Positions 10,201 through 22,910 of a DNA stretch of 64,000 nt are shown here, piece by piece. The notes beneath the pieces were generated by a model. It did not search any database. It was not told the DNA's origin and saw only the letters and a list, made by a program, of their open reading frames with translations. The stretch is from Carettochelys insculpta (taxonomy: Eukaryota > Chordata > Testudines > Carettochelyidae): contig NC_134137.1 in the NCBI RefSeq assembly GCF_033958435.1, positions 256,912,501 to 256,976,500 on the forward strand, written 5' to 3'. Within the stretch, counting starts at the first letter, position 1; every line of letters begins with the position of its first letter. The position numbers were made by a program, and so were the translations under genes.

Positions 10201-13200
10201 CTCTCTCTCTATTCAGGCCTGATGATACAAACATTTATTTTCAGTGTGTTCTTCACACAGATTCTCAACTATGTCCAAGCAGTACATAGTACAGCTCAAT
10301 ACAGTGTGTGCGCAAAGGTAATTTTTGCACTTCCTCAGACCAGGAACGACTATGTTAGTCAGGCCTAATGTGAAGTAGGCACTCCATCACAGGCAGTCAA
10401 CCTTTTATATCCTGCCTCCATTTCTCAGGCAAGTGTGGCTTGTCCAGACCCACAAAGGTAGAATTTAAATTTCAAAAAGATATTTTGTATCAAAAGTTGC
10501 AATATTTAGGGTTTTTTTTTTTAAATTTTGGGACAACCTGAAATGATTTTTCAAACAAAAACAAAAATAAATCAGGTTACCTATGGAAAAGACAGATAAA
10601 GATAGGCAAGACTGTAAAGTCAGTTATACCTCCTCCTTTGTAGTAATACTACCAAATCTACCCTCTGCCACCAGACTTGACAGTGAGGTGCAAGATTTAG
10701 TTTCTAATGTTTGAATCAAGAGGGGGTTGTGGCGTGTTCAAACCCTGCTAATTTACATATGGGTATAAATTCAGAGTGACTCTGGATTTACACTAATGTG
10801 AATTTGAGCCAAATTAGGGCCTGGGAATTCATTTCAAACTCTTTCAGATATGTAAACAGATGGATAAATCAAACACATATTCTCCAATCAAGCTGTACAA
10901 GAGGGAAAAAAAATTCTCATCTGACTTATAGTGGCAGTAAGAAGCTTTGATGACAGCTAACATCAGGGAAGCAAGACAAAATAAGAGATGGAACTTTTTT
11001 TTCCCTACTAAATTCACATGATTTAATACAAGGCATGCACTGTTAATGGTGGCTTTGAGTGATACCTGTATGTTTTATAGGTTTATAAATTGGTTGTAGT
11101 AAAATCTTATACATCCTATATCACTGGGTATTGTTTCAGCCTATTACAGGATATATCTATCTAGAGTTGATTGAATTGTATTAATCTGATCCTAGTTTAA
11201 TGATGCCTTAACATTTTTATGAGAGAATTTAATGTTTGCAATATCCATGTTCCTTATTTGAAAGTGTGACTTATAGGTTCTCATCGTCATTAAATTATGA
11301 AATCCTTCAGCTAATAAAGGAAAATGATTATGCTTTGCAAAAAAAGGCAAAATCATTTAACAATCTATATAACTGTCTACTGTAAGTCTTTGCATAATAA
11401 TTGTAATTTAGCCATGAGGAATTCTAAAGGCAGTTATCAATCATTTGCTGTGATACTTAGAAATAAAGGAAGACTTGAACAATTTAAGGGTTCAACATTT
11501 TCAAAAGAGAAAGAAAAAATACACACTGAATCAATAATGCACTTAGCAGTAAAAATAGTTGTTGGTTCCCTGAAAAACCAGTTGTTAATAATAATTTTTC
11601 CAATTATGTAATATTAAGTTGTCAGCTTTGCCCCTTTTCCCTTGCTTTGAGAAATGCTTAATGATCATCATTTGGTGTTGTACTTTTTTGTTAGCAGAAC
11701 AGTGATAGGCAAAGCTCAAAAGTTGAAATGACTCCAAGCTGCCAAATTTAAACCAAGTTTTGTAAAACCTCAGTGTTACTCACACAATTGTGATGCAACT
11801 TGCTCAAGGTCACACAGTAAACCTGTAGTACATTTGGTGCATAATACAGTCGTGGTCCTTCCTAACTTGCCCTTATAAGAGGACAAAATTTCAATTGCCT
11901 TCAGAGCTGCAGTATGTTTTCATCATTCCCTCTACTTACATAGGCAATAGTGTACTGAAATTCTGCAAATAATGAACTCAGGTAACTGCACAGGCTTTAT
12001 TATCAAAGGCAATTGGCAAGTCACTAAGGGCAACCATTGTAGGTATGTCATGCAGTTTACATAGATAATAGTTGCTGTAGGAGTATGCGCTAAACAGTCA
12101 AGACATCCATCTGTTAAAGTGTACTTCTGCAGTTGCATGGATGTTTATAATGAGTTCCATTAAGCTTGCAGTGCAAACTGAAGGGAGTCCCTAATAAAAA
12201 GTGCTAAATGAATGAATCTTACAAATGCTGTAACCGTCTTGTCACAGAAACACCAATTATTATCAATATTCCTCTAGTATAAAATGGTCTTAACACCAGC
12301 TATGGTATTCCTCTCCTTCATCTCTTTTTCAATCTTGGTTCTCTTCACCTATGTTTGCTCTGTAATTTACATACCATCAGGTATGGCAGGGCAGGCTTTC
12401 AGCTACAATCACATGCTGCAACACACAACAGCTAGAACTGACGAAAATCTTGCCATGGTTATAAGGAACAAATTCACAGACTTCTGTGATTCTAGTTGCC
12501 ATTTAAAAAGGTCAGTTTTTGCCCATACAATAATATTTTAGACACCTCTTTTCCCCAATTTAGTCTTATTGTGGTAACTATTCTATGTTTATGGGAAAAT
12601 GCTGAACTTTAATGATGACCACCATATCCTCAGACTGATTTTAACAATATGGGATCCATTCTTTGAGATCAGACCATGGCTATCTGGAAATTCTGGAAAT
12701 ATGAGCATCAATTGATTTGAGGATACATAATTTTCATAATTTACTGATACATCTTGACTAACAATGGTATAAAACTCAGCCACAAGTGAGTTAGTAAAGA
12801 TGCCAAGTTAAAATTGGAGTAAAAAACAATGAATTCTTGTGTAAACTGCTGAATATTAGTAAGCTGAAGAAAATTTGGCTTTGAAGAGTTAATTTAAATT
12901 GTTAATTTTAAGTTATTTATTGTTACAACAGGTTTTTCCTGTCTGTTGAATAGATTTTCCCTTCTGTTCTGTCACAATCACAAAGCATTTTCAGGAAAGT
13001 GTTGTTTGGGGTCTAATACATATTTAAAAAATATAACCCTCCCACATTTGTCTTTGGCTCCAACTTTTGTATTTAAAAGAGAGGCATCAAGAAACAGAAC
13101 AGCTTCTGAAACAAAATCTGATAGAAGCATGATTAGAAGAGCTGCTTCTAGTGCATCTAGAATGCATATCCACCAATACAGTTCTGAAGAGCCCACATGG

Positions 13201-14051
13201 GGGACTTAACATCAAATTACATACAATTCTGAAGTTCATTAAACATGACGCAGACAAAAGATATTGTCCATTGCTAATTTCTCTAGGAGCATTCTAAAGA
13301 GCAGTGGGCCCAATTTAGTGTTGGTAGAAGTCAGGGGCAACTTTATGCATTTTGTTTGACTAGGTTTTTGGAATGTAATCTGAACTGCATAATACAAAGT
13401 GTGTACATGTTATACAAGATATGAACGATAAATATACAGGTATGGACTTGATCCAAATGCAGGTCTTTTCATTTATTTCACAGAGTGTTTGATCAGTTAT
13501 AAACCCACATGTTCAGACTAGAGGTATCAGAGGGCCTTATGCTAGCAATTTATTTCATAGAAAACTGTACTCACTTTAATAGAAATGTCCATGTGTGGCC
13601 TGATGAAAGCTATAATGTTTAGAACAATTTTTGCCTTATTTACAGGACAATAAATACTTGCAAATGAGCTATCAGCAACAGTCTTTCAGCACCAACTGTT
13701 CTATGGTTTAGCCTAATATAATACACCATTATTTCAGGTTAATTATTGCACTTAGTTAAACCATAAAGCTCTATTTAAATATAAATAGCAAGAAACTGGA
13801 CTATTAATGATTATTGCAAATGTCACTGATTTCAGATTATAAAATTTAATAGACTATCACCATTAAAACATGTGCTCTCCATAATTATACTGTGTACCAA
13901 CTTGTGCTTTATTCTCTCTCTCTCTTTCTCTCTGGTGGATAATTAATGAACACTCTTTTTAATGCTTCTGCTTGATGAAACACTTTTCTTTGAAAGAAAA
14001 CAGGAGTTTGCCAGGAGCCTGCTGAGGTGTGGATGCTGAAGAACACTTCAC
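10201..14051. other. Long AT-rich stretch, almost featureless
   Basis: I see no gene. Two small items stand out. A MIR-like scrap lies at about 11797-11835 (acttgctcaaggtcacacag, the conserved core of many amniote SINEs), and a CT microsatellite lies at 13913-13934. All open frames are short and unsupported. Confidence 0.45.
13913..13934. repeat. (CT)n microsatellite
   Basis: About eleven TC/CT units with one interruption (ttt). Confidence 0.8.
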
Positions 14052-16488
14052 AGGATCATAGAAGATTAGGACTGGAAGAGACCTTAAGAGGTCATCTAGT
14101 CCAGCCTCCTGCGCAAAGCAGGACCAGCCCCAATTTAGTTATTCCAGACAAGGTTTTCTCAAGCCTGGCTTTAGAAACCTCAAAGTATCTTGATTCCACC
14201 ACCTCCCTAGGCATTTCACAACCTCTCAACCCATTCCTGTGCCTCACCACTGTTCTGATATCCAACCTGGACCTCTCCTCCCCACACTGCAAGTAGAGAC
14301 CATTGCTTCTTGTTCTGTCATCTGCCTCCAAAGAGAATAGCATGTCTCCATCCTCTTTTGGAACTGCTGCCTCTTCAGATAGCTGAAGGCTGCTGTTAAA
14401 TCTCCCCTCACTCTTCTCTTCTGCAAACTAAATAAACCCAGTTTCTCAGCCGCTCCTCATAGGTCATGTACCCCAGCCCCCTAATCACCTGCTGAAATCT
14501 CTCTAATTTGTCTACATCCTTTCTGTAGTAGAGGCCAAAAACTGGATGCAATACTCCCCATGTGTCTTCACGGGTGCTGAACAGAGGGGAATAATCATTT
14601 CCCTCAGTCTTCCGGCAATGCTCATACTAATGCAGCCCATTATGTTGTTAGCCTTCTTGGTAACGAGAACACAATGTTGACTTGTATCCACCTTCTTATG
14701 TGCTGTAACCACAGGCCCTTTTTTGCAGAATTGCCATTTTGCCAGTCAATCGCCAGCCAGTAGCAGTGTCTGGGATTCTTCCATCCTAAGTGCAGAACTC
14801 CTGCATTTGTACTTGTTGAGCCTCACCAGATTTCTTTTGCCCAATACTCCAAGTAGCCTAGCTCATTCTGGACTCTTCCTGCCCTTCAGAATATCTACCT
14901 CTTCCCTCAGTTTAGTATCATCTCCAAACTTGCATTCATCTCATCATCTAAATGGTGAATAAAGATATTGAGCAAAACTGGTCCTAAGACTGATCCCTAT
15001 GGTTCTCTGCTTGATACCAGCTACCACCTACCTGTCTAGCCACTGATCACTACCTGTTGAGCCTGACAATCTAGCCAGATTTCTATCCACTGCAACAGGG
15101 TCAGACCAGATGGCTACAAGACAGTAGTAGAAGGAAAGTATAATGGCTCCAGATTAAATAGGTCCCTTTTTGTGGGGTAAATGAACAAAAGGGCTAATTC
15201 AGAACAATCAGGAACTTTCCAGAATTACTCAGAGCAGTCAGGCCAATTATGACACCTGGAGTCAATTGGGAGGTCTCCAGAAGCAAGTGGTGATGGCTAA
15301 TCCGGACAGCTGAAGTCAATGAAACATCTGGTTAAAAATAGTTCCCTTTCTCTTAGCTAATTGTCTGCAAGGAGCTGTGAAGAGAAGGTCCTGTAGGAGG
15401 TCTAGGAAGGAAAGGCACTATCAGATACCTGGAAGAAGAGGCTACTGTGAAGGAGGTGCTGTAGATGGCCATGGGGAAGTGGCCCAGGGGATTGCAGCTT
15501 TCAAGCAGCTGACACTGGAGACATTACACAAGTCTGCTACCACAGGGTCCCTGGGCTGCAACTCAGAGTAGGGGGTGGGCTTAGGTTTCCTCATCCCCAG
15601 CTCCCTATTCACCACAGAAGAGTTGATCCTGACAGTGGGACACACCCAGTAGAAAGACTAAATTGGAAAAAAGGTCTGACTTGTCCCTGTATTGGTTGGA
15701 GGGGCAGCCAAAACTGCGAGCTTTGGTTTCATCTCTTTTCCCTATGCTGGCTAGTGACGAGGGCAGCAAAACAAATTGAAAGCTTGTGCTATAGAGAAAG
15801 TGTCTAAACTGAGAGCTCCATGAGCCTGTTAGGTGAGCAGTCTGCCTGAAAGTGTGAGACCCACAAAGGCACACAAGGAGCTTTGTCACACATCGTAGAG
15901 TCCACCCAAGCCATACTTCTTAAACGTGCCAACGAGAATACTGGGGGATACTGCATCAAAAGCTTTCCTAAAGTCAAGGTATATCTTGTCCATCACTTTC
16001 ACAAATCCACAGTGCCAGTTATCTCATCACCAAAGGCAATTAGTTTGGTTAGGCATGACTTGACATTGGTGAATCCATGCTGATTGTTCCTGATCGCCTG
16101 CCTCTCCTTTAAGTGTTTCAAAATGGATTGCTTGAGGGCCTGCTCCATGATTTTTCCAGGGACTGAGGTTGAGGCTGACCAATATGTAATTCCTCCAGAT
16201 TCTCCTTCTTCCCTTTTAAAAAGGGTGCTCTACATTTGCCTTTTCCGGTCATCTAGGCCTTCCCCAGACTGCCACAAATTTTCAAAAGACAATGTCCAAT
16301 AGTTCTGCAATCATGTCAGCCAATTCTCCCAGCGCTCTTGGATGCATTAGATCCAGTCCTGTGGACTTGTGTGTATCCAGCTTTTCCGAATAGTCCCTAA
16401 CTTATTCATTCACTAATGTGGGCTGCTCCCCCACACCTCACTTCCAACTTCTGTGGAATTGCGATTAGCCAAGAGTGGAAGAAATATC
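14052..16488 (-). mobile_element. CR1 LINE, antisense, split by an LTR-like insertion
   Basis: The 3' end is at the left edge (ggatcatagaagattaggac, the inverse of the CR1 tail) and CR1 sequence runs to about 15090. It resumes at 15891 in the same orientation and continues to about 16488. On the minus strand the second part encodes a reverse-transcriptase segment with the motif IYLDFRKAFDAVS (motif A region) followed by a stretch like VGTFKKYGLGGL, interrupted by frameshifts and stops. The break coincides with the 15091-15890 repeat. The copy is 5'-truncated, as CR1 copies normally are, and non-functional. The right boundary is uncertain by about 100 bp. Confidence 0.8.
15091..15890 (-). mobile_element. 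LTR-like repeat inserted into the CR1
   Basis: On the minus strand this 800-bp block starts TGTGACAAAG and ends CTGTTGCA, so it has the TG...CA ends of an LTR. It interrupts a CR1 copy that reads continuously on both sides. Its ends resemble a dispersed repeat I associate with turtle genomes. No clean target duplication is visible (flanks tccac and catcg). I found no neighbouring internal region, so a solo LTR is the simplest reading; its superfamily is undetermined. It must be younger than the CR1. Confidence 0.5.
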
Positions 16489-16690
16489 TAAATGTTTTGC
16501 TTATTTACAATAGTCTTCTCCTTGGTATCTAGGACCATGATTTAATAAGACACTAAATATGCCCCTTGTCCATCTCAAAGAAGGAGGTGCCATTTTGATC
16601 AATGCACAGAGACCCCCCCAGAAGTAGAAATGTACATCTCTACAGCTTGATTTTAGCTCTTGATGAGGGATTCAACACTTCTTTATGGCT

Positions 16691-17114
16691 GGGTCTACAT
16701 GTGCCCCTTCCTTGCAAAAGGGGCATGTTAATGAGCAGGTTCGAAAGATGCTAATGATGCACTGCAATGAATATGCAGAGCCTCATTAGCATAATGGCAG
16801 CCATGGCAATTTGAAAGTGCAGCTTTTCGAATTGCGTGCCGCCTGTGGAGATGGGACCTTCTGAAAGGCCCCCACATTTTCGAAAGCCCTTCTTCCGATC
16901 ACCAGATAGTAAGAAGGGCTTTCGAAAACTGGGGGTGTCCTTTCAGAAGATCCCGTCTCCCCGGCTGTGCATGATTCCAAAAGCTGCACTTTCAAATCAC
17001 CACGGCCGCCATTATACTAATGAAGTGCTGCATACTCATTGCCTCATTAGCATCTTTTGAACCTGCTCATTAACATAACCCTTTCAAAAGGAAGGGGCAC
17101 ATGTAGGCACAGGG
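16691..17114. mobile_element. 424-bp foldback MITE
   Basis: Two ~210-bp inverted arms (left gtctacatgtgccccttcct, right aggaaggggcacatgtaggc) meet near 16905 around ttcgaaagcccttctt and aagaagggctttcgaa. A 7-bp repeat, tatggct, lies on both sides (16684-16690 and 17115-17121) and may be the target duplication; if so it is closer to hAT (8 bp) than to Harbinger (3 bp). There is no coding capacity. The interior gcctcattagcataatgg is shared with 8462-8672. Confidence 0.75.
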
Positions 17115-17121
17115 TATGGCT

Positions 17122-18767
17122 AATGGTGTTGCCTCATCTCTAATACGTATGGGGCCAGAGGTTAGAGAACTCCCCTTGGAGTGGGAGATTATGGTTCAAA
17201 TAACCTGCAGTTTAACCCTAAGTACATTTTAGTTACGTTTTCAGTAAGAATGGTGTAGTGAAAGTAAATACAAATAAATTCAATGTAAGTTTACAGTGTA
17301 CAATACAACTATTGTTGGTAAATAAAGTACTCTGCATACATTTTTGTTTGTTTCTTAATAAATCTTGTTTTTCTTTAGTGTTATGCATTGCTAAGTGTAC
17401 TTCTCTATTATCCAGAATATTTGAATATCTGGCAACCTACTGGTCCCAGGGCTGCCGGATATGAAAGAGTTTACTGTATCCATTTTCATTTTAGCTTAAG
17501 ATCAACATTATTCTGTATAGGCTAAAGAAACTACAAACAGAAATATAGTTTCAAGCTATGTAGATGAAAAATTCCACAGGATATGTATGTAAAGTCTACT
17601 TTTAGGTGTTTTAGCAAGCTGAAGGGAAAGGGAGATGGGAAGTACATATTAATCAGTACATTCCAGCAGCACCACAACACTACTGTTAAGGAACCAGGAA
17701 ACTTGAACTTTACTTCTATTGCTGCCTTGGGGTAAAATTGCCAAATGTACATATGTCCTGTCCAACAATTATTTTTATATTAAATACAAGGTTGAACTTC
17801 TCAGACATGAGAGAATCGCAACCTTGCATATTTTGCCCCCAGTTAGTCTCACTCCTCTGCCCCAAATACTGTGGATTCTGCATCAATACTTGGATGTATT
17901 TGATGGTATATCAATACTCTGAAGCAATTACCAAACTATTCAGATGGCCAACTAAAGCTACTCTGTAGTCCAAGTTTTCAGAAAGGCTAGTGATTGTGGG
18001 TTCCTCAAGTTTTTAGGATGCAGCTTGACAGCTGAAACATCTTTAAAAGGACTTAATTTTCTAAGGCATCTCAGGTTGGGCTTCATAAAAAGTGATCCAC
18101 CCAGAACTTGTAGGCATTTTGTGTGGAGAATTTATACTGCCTATATCAAAACTCCAGTCTAACTCTGTGACTATTTTCGTGACACCAGCTGAAAGGGGTT
18201 TGCATTGAAACAAAGCTTTGCAGGTTTTCAGCATCTTTTGTGAACAATTCATGCCACTTTTTGGTTTTCCTCTGAGGTGTTCTGTGTGCCAGAAGACACA
18301 GGTAATGTCATGCAAAGTGACAGATTTTCTAACTCATTAAATATGGTTCCCAGATGCATCTTTTTTTACTGTTGGAAAGTCACAGGAGTGGAATCCTGTG
18401 GGCTGGATAGATGTGCCAGCTCTGTCTCTTCTACTTGCTGTTGTGTAGCAATGTATCTTGCCTGGGAGAGTGCAGGCAATGTTCATACTTAATTCAACAG
18501 CTCAACCCAATCACCTCAGAGAAGTAAACAAGTTAAACCGAAATGGAGGCAGTAAGACCTTAGACCAGGCAAATTACTCCACCTCTCTGAGCCTGAGAAC
18601 TTGCTCCCAACTGCAGTTCCTAGTGGATGTGCACTTGTCTTCCCTTCTCATCTCTTATGTCAGGGCTCTGGGAATTAGCAGCCTTTTAATATAGCCCAAG
18701 AAGAGACGGATTTTTCAAGGTAAACAAGGGGCATTTGTAAAATCCTGCAATGTGCTGTATGTGTTAG
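17122..18767. other. No gene seen
   Basis: AT-rich DNA with several frames of 60-84 codons and no motif or splice context. I recognise no repeat. Confidence 0.45.
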
Positions 18768-18968
18768 TGGTTTTTTTTGGATTGCAGTAACACCTAGAGG
18801 CCCCTACCAAGACTGAAGTCCAGTTGTGCTAAGTGCTATATAAAACCACAGCAAAACGTGCTCCCTGCGTTGAAGAGTTTACAGTTTAGACAGACAAAGT
18901 TGGGAGCAAGTGCTTGGGCACAGAGAGGTGAAGTGATTTGCCTGGCCTAAGGTCTCACTGCCTCCCTT
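18768..18968. repeat. Ancient LINE-tail/SINE-type repeat
   Basis: The segment gcagtaacacctagaggccc, then gttgtgctaagtgctatataa and gaagagtttacagttta, is a recognisable ancient amniote interspersed repeat of the CR1/L3-tail class. It is followed by gcacagagaggtgaagtgat and tgcctggcctaaggtctcac, the matching conserved SINE/LINE core. It is diverged and non-coding. The exact family cannot be named without a library search. Confidence 0.55.
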
Positions 18969-20097
18969 TCAGTTTAATTTGAGCTGTCTGCATCTGGGGT
19001 GAGGGAGGCTTAGGTCCACCTTAGAAGGATGTGGATTCTTCCATGCACCTGTGAGATGTTGCTATGCTGATGTCAATTCCCAGAGTAGAATTCCAGCCCC
19101 TAATGTCTCCAATACTTTTTAAGTTTTATACCTTATCCAAAAGAGAAGTGTATATGCCTCCCACAATGGCTTTGTAAATTCCATGCTAAAAGAGTGGGGT
19201 GGGTTTTTTTTGTTAAATGATGCAAACATTCAAGGCACAAAGTTTTTCCATATACAAATCTCATTGGACACTGTTATCAGCTTCCAATCATGATAAATTT
19301 ACTGTTCACTATCAACACTGATCCCACGTACATTACTGATTAATCTTCTCCTTTTATCTGAAGCTATAAATAACTGGATAGTCAGGAACTAAATATAATA
19401 AAAAAACAGTAGTTTCTGGGCAAAAGGCCCTACAGTCAGGGTTTAGAGGGTTTATTTATTTATTTTTTTATTTTTCATTTTTATTTTTGACAGGTCTATA
19501 CATGAAGATAAGAACCTTGTCCTGATACTGAATAGCCTATCTGGATATGGTTTTACGCTAAACTTATGGCTCTCAAATTCAGAACACATTTATCATTTGG
19601 TAGAGTCCGGATAATTGATTCATAAGTCAGCAGCATCAGGCAGGTTTTGATGGTATCTTTATAAATAGGCTGGTGCTTTCAAGTGCCTGATGGTATCTCT
19701 CATATTGACATGAAAGACGTTTGGAGGTTGGAATATGCTAGTTACACAACTTGTGCTCTCAGTGCACCTCATAGGGGCTGTGTGCTTTTCAGAACAATCA
19801 AATAAATAAAATGCCTTTAAAACAGAAAAAAAATCACCACTTGCCTGTGTCCAGTACTATAACTGATTTTGAGCTTCAACTCTAGATTTTGTTTAAAAAA
19901 CAAAAGGTTTTACAAAAGTTAATATGAATACATATGTTAAGTTAAACAAATCCAAATTCAATTAAATTAAAGTTTCTTGGATGTAAATATTTCTCTAGGG
20001 TGTTTGCAACCCCAAACAAGAGAACAGGAAGGTGAACATAAAGCCAGGCAGAAACATATGTGTAATTGAGAAATCGTCATTGTCTCTACAAAGCCAT
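18969..20097. other. No gene seen
   Basis: AT-rich; a TTTA-rich low-complexity run lies at about 19447-19485. No recognisable element. Confidence 0.45.
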
Positions 20098-20163
20098 GAG
20101 GGCAGGGAACTAGACTCGATGACCTCTCGAGGTCCCTTCCAGTCCTTCTATTCTATGATTCTC
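20098..20163 (+). mobile_element. CR1 3'-end fragment
   Basis: About 66 bp of the CR1 3' tail: gactcgatgacctctcgagg, then tcccttccagtcc and ttctattctatgattct. It is a heavily 5'-truncated copy in the same orientation as the CR1 at 20290, only 127 bp downstream. Confidence 0.8.
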
Positions 20164-20289
20164 TGGAAGAGAAATGAAGAGGTAAGCAAGCAGCATAAAC
20201 TGTCAACAGTAAAGTGGTTAGAACTGGGACTCTAAAAAAATAATTAATTCCCTTAGGCTTCTTTGGAAATCACTGCTTAGATTTTTAAT

Positions 20290-20817
20290 ATCAGGTTTGG
20301 TAAGTATTGTGAAGTATTGTGTCCAGTTCTGGGCACCGCAGTTCAGGAAGGATGTGGAGAAATTGGAGAGGGTCCAGAGGAGAGCAACGAGAATGATCAA
20401 AGGTCTAGAGATCATGACCTATGAAGGAAGGCTGAGAGAATTGGGGTTGTTTAGTTTGGAAAAGAGAAGATTGAGGGGGGACATGAAAGGGTATCTAAAA
20501 GGGTGTCATAAGGCAGAGGGAGGGAACTTCTTCTTCCTTGCCTCTGAGGATAGAACAAGAGGCAATGGACTTAAATTGCAGCAGGGGAGGTTCAGGTTGG
20601 ACATTAGGAAAAAGTTCCTAACTTTAAGGTGATCAAACACTGGAAAGAATTGCCAAGGGAGGTGGTAGAATCTCCATCACTGGAGATATTTAAGAAGAGG
20701 TTAGATAGATGGCTTTCAGGGATGGTCTAGAAAGTGCTTGGTCCTGCCGTGGGGGCAGGGGGCTGGACTCGATGGCCTCTCGAGGTCCCTTCCTGTCCTA
20801 CTATTCTATGATTCTAA
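20290..20817 (+). mobile_element. CR1 LINE 3' end with reverse-transcriptase C-terminus
   Basis: The plus-strand frame at 20297-20632 encodes the conserved C-terminal part of the CR1 ORF2 protein: [18 protein letters not shown] near its start, then [16 protein letters not shown] and [15 protein letters not shown]. Non-coding 3' sequence follows, ending ctcgaggtcccttcctgtcc...ctattctatgattct, the CR1 tail. The 111-codon frame is unusually intact compared with the antisense copy at 14-16 kb, suggesting a younger insertion. It is 5'-truncated and lacks the catalytic RT motifs and the endonuclease. Confidence 0.9.
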
Positions 20818-22527
20818 GTGATGCCACTGACAAAAGAGAATGTTTTTTTTCTTTGATATAGATGCTTTTATATTGGCAGTGTCTGCTCTGCATGTCTCAT
20901 CTATATTAATAAGCTTGTAGCAAAGCATTCCCACAGCAAAATGAGACAGACAAAAGGGGTGCTTCTAAATTACAAATATTCACATCTTTTGATAGGATTA
21001 ACTGAAAATATTGCACATCTTCTATAAAGTGGTATTTTTACTCCCTGGACATTCTGGCTTCCTATATACTGTAGCAATATTTATATTGGCCTTGTTTGAA
21101 ATATTCCTTTCACAAGAATTGACATTTGCAATCACGTTGTGAAATAAATAAGATGTAACTGTATCTGGTACACAATGACATGTGGATATCGATAAATGAC
21201 ATCATACTAACATTTTACATTATACTGTGTATTACAGCTTTAGACTGTATAGTTAGGGCAAACCTCTGAGGATCTGGGGGTTCAGTTCAGTTAAACATCC
21301 AAAAATCAGAAGGCCTAATTTTGCCCTCATTCATGCCGTCAGTGTCAGTGAGATCACAAGAGGAGTCCAAATAATTACGTGAGGCAGAGCTGTGTGAAAA
21401 ACTTTTGTAATGAAACCAGAAAGCAGACAAAACTAATTTTCTCTGGCATTTCATTAACAGTCTGAAAGTCAGCCCAAGTTAAAAGATTTGTGAAGCTTTC
21501 AAGAAGCCTGGGTTTTCATATGAGTCCTGGCTGCATTTATTTATAATAGAAAAAGCCATTGCATTTAACTGCAAAATGAAAATACAGAGTTTTGCACAGG
21601 TCTAATCCAAATCTTTGCAATGCTCTGGGCTGCAAAGTTCACATAAACACAAGCTGGAAAAATCTCTGGTTTAGAGACTGGCCTGAGCTGCAAAATTCAG
21701 ATTCATAGGTTAAATCTCTGCCCCAAATTTCAGAGGTCTTCATCTCAGCTGAACAGTTTCTAACTCCACTTGGGCTGGAAACAGCACAAATAGGATCTTT
21801 CAGCTTATGTAGGTTTTTCCCTGGAGACTGGGTGGTGTGGAATGAAATAAGCAGGTGACAAATAAACAGCTACTTGTGTAATCACAGCCACTGGAATGGC
21901 ATGAACTTTTGTAATCCTGACACACACCAGGTGGCTGGCAAGGACCGAGAAATAAAGTTCAGTCTTCGAGCATTCCTCCTGCATATGACAACATTATGAT
22001 ACCACGATACACCAATCATTTCAAACCTATGGAAAGAATCGTGTCTGCTTTAGAATGAGTTTGGGGGAAACATCTGAGGCACTTTGTTCATCTAGATCTG
22101 TTTGCCCATCTTTAAAATATGAACCAAATATTATGATTGTGTTTCCTCGGAGTCACTATATTAGCAGCTTTTGCCCTTTTCCAGAAGTGCAAAATGAACT
22201 GCTTCCTTCAAATAGTAAGTAATCTACAAAGAAATGTCTTAGCTTATAATATGTACTAAATTCAAATTCGTATGTCTTTAGTCCCAGGCTTTGTGTTAAG
22301 CTAAGAACTCCTGTGCCCTCTAGTGGATCACCATCTTATTGCTGCAAACCATCTATTGCTTTAGCAATAGCTATACTGTTAAAATGGAGCGAAATATTAG
22401 CCTTACTTCAGTGACTGAAGTGAATATTTTTGTTGCATAGAATTTCAGCCTGTGAAGGAGACTAATGGAAATTGATCAGTTGTTTTTTTCTTGACCACTA
22501 CAAAATGCATCTTTTAATTTCTTATGG
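20818..22527. other. No gene seen
   Basis: AT-rich DNA without long frames or any repeat I recognise. Confidence 0.5.
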
Positions 22528-22910
22528 GGCTTGTCTACACTTGCCCCCAACTTCTAAGGGGGCGTGTTAATCAGGGCGATGGGAGATTACTAATGAAATA
22601 GTGTAGTTAATATGCAGCACTTCATTAAGCTAACTCTCCCCCGAGGCAACTTTGAAGCATCAAACTTTGAAGTGCCGGCATGCGTGTAGCTGCAGGTACT
22701 TTGAAGTGCCTGGGCTGCTTCGAAGTGCCTTCACTCCCAAAATTTTGAGGCGTAAAGGGACTTCGAAGTAGTGCAAGCACTTCGAAGTGCCCATGGCTAC
22801 ACAGCATGCCGGCACTTTGAAGTTTGATGCTTCAAAGTTGCCATGGGGGAGAATTAGCCTAATGAAGTGCTGTGTGTTCACTGAAGTTGGGGGCAAGTGT
22901 AGACCCAGCC
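22528..22910. mobile_element. Harbinger-type foldback MITE
   Basis: Inverted arms start ggcttgtctacacttgcccc on the left and, read in reverse, ggctgggtctacacttgccc on the right, and continue for about 170 bp (shared gcacttcattaagctaa, atcaaactttgaagtgccgg). The interior is rich in ttcgaagtg, the motif type that fills the Harbinger ends at 42.3 and 45.4 kb. There is no coding capacity and no clear target duplication. Confidence 0.75.
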
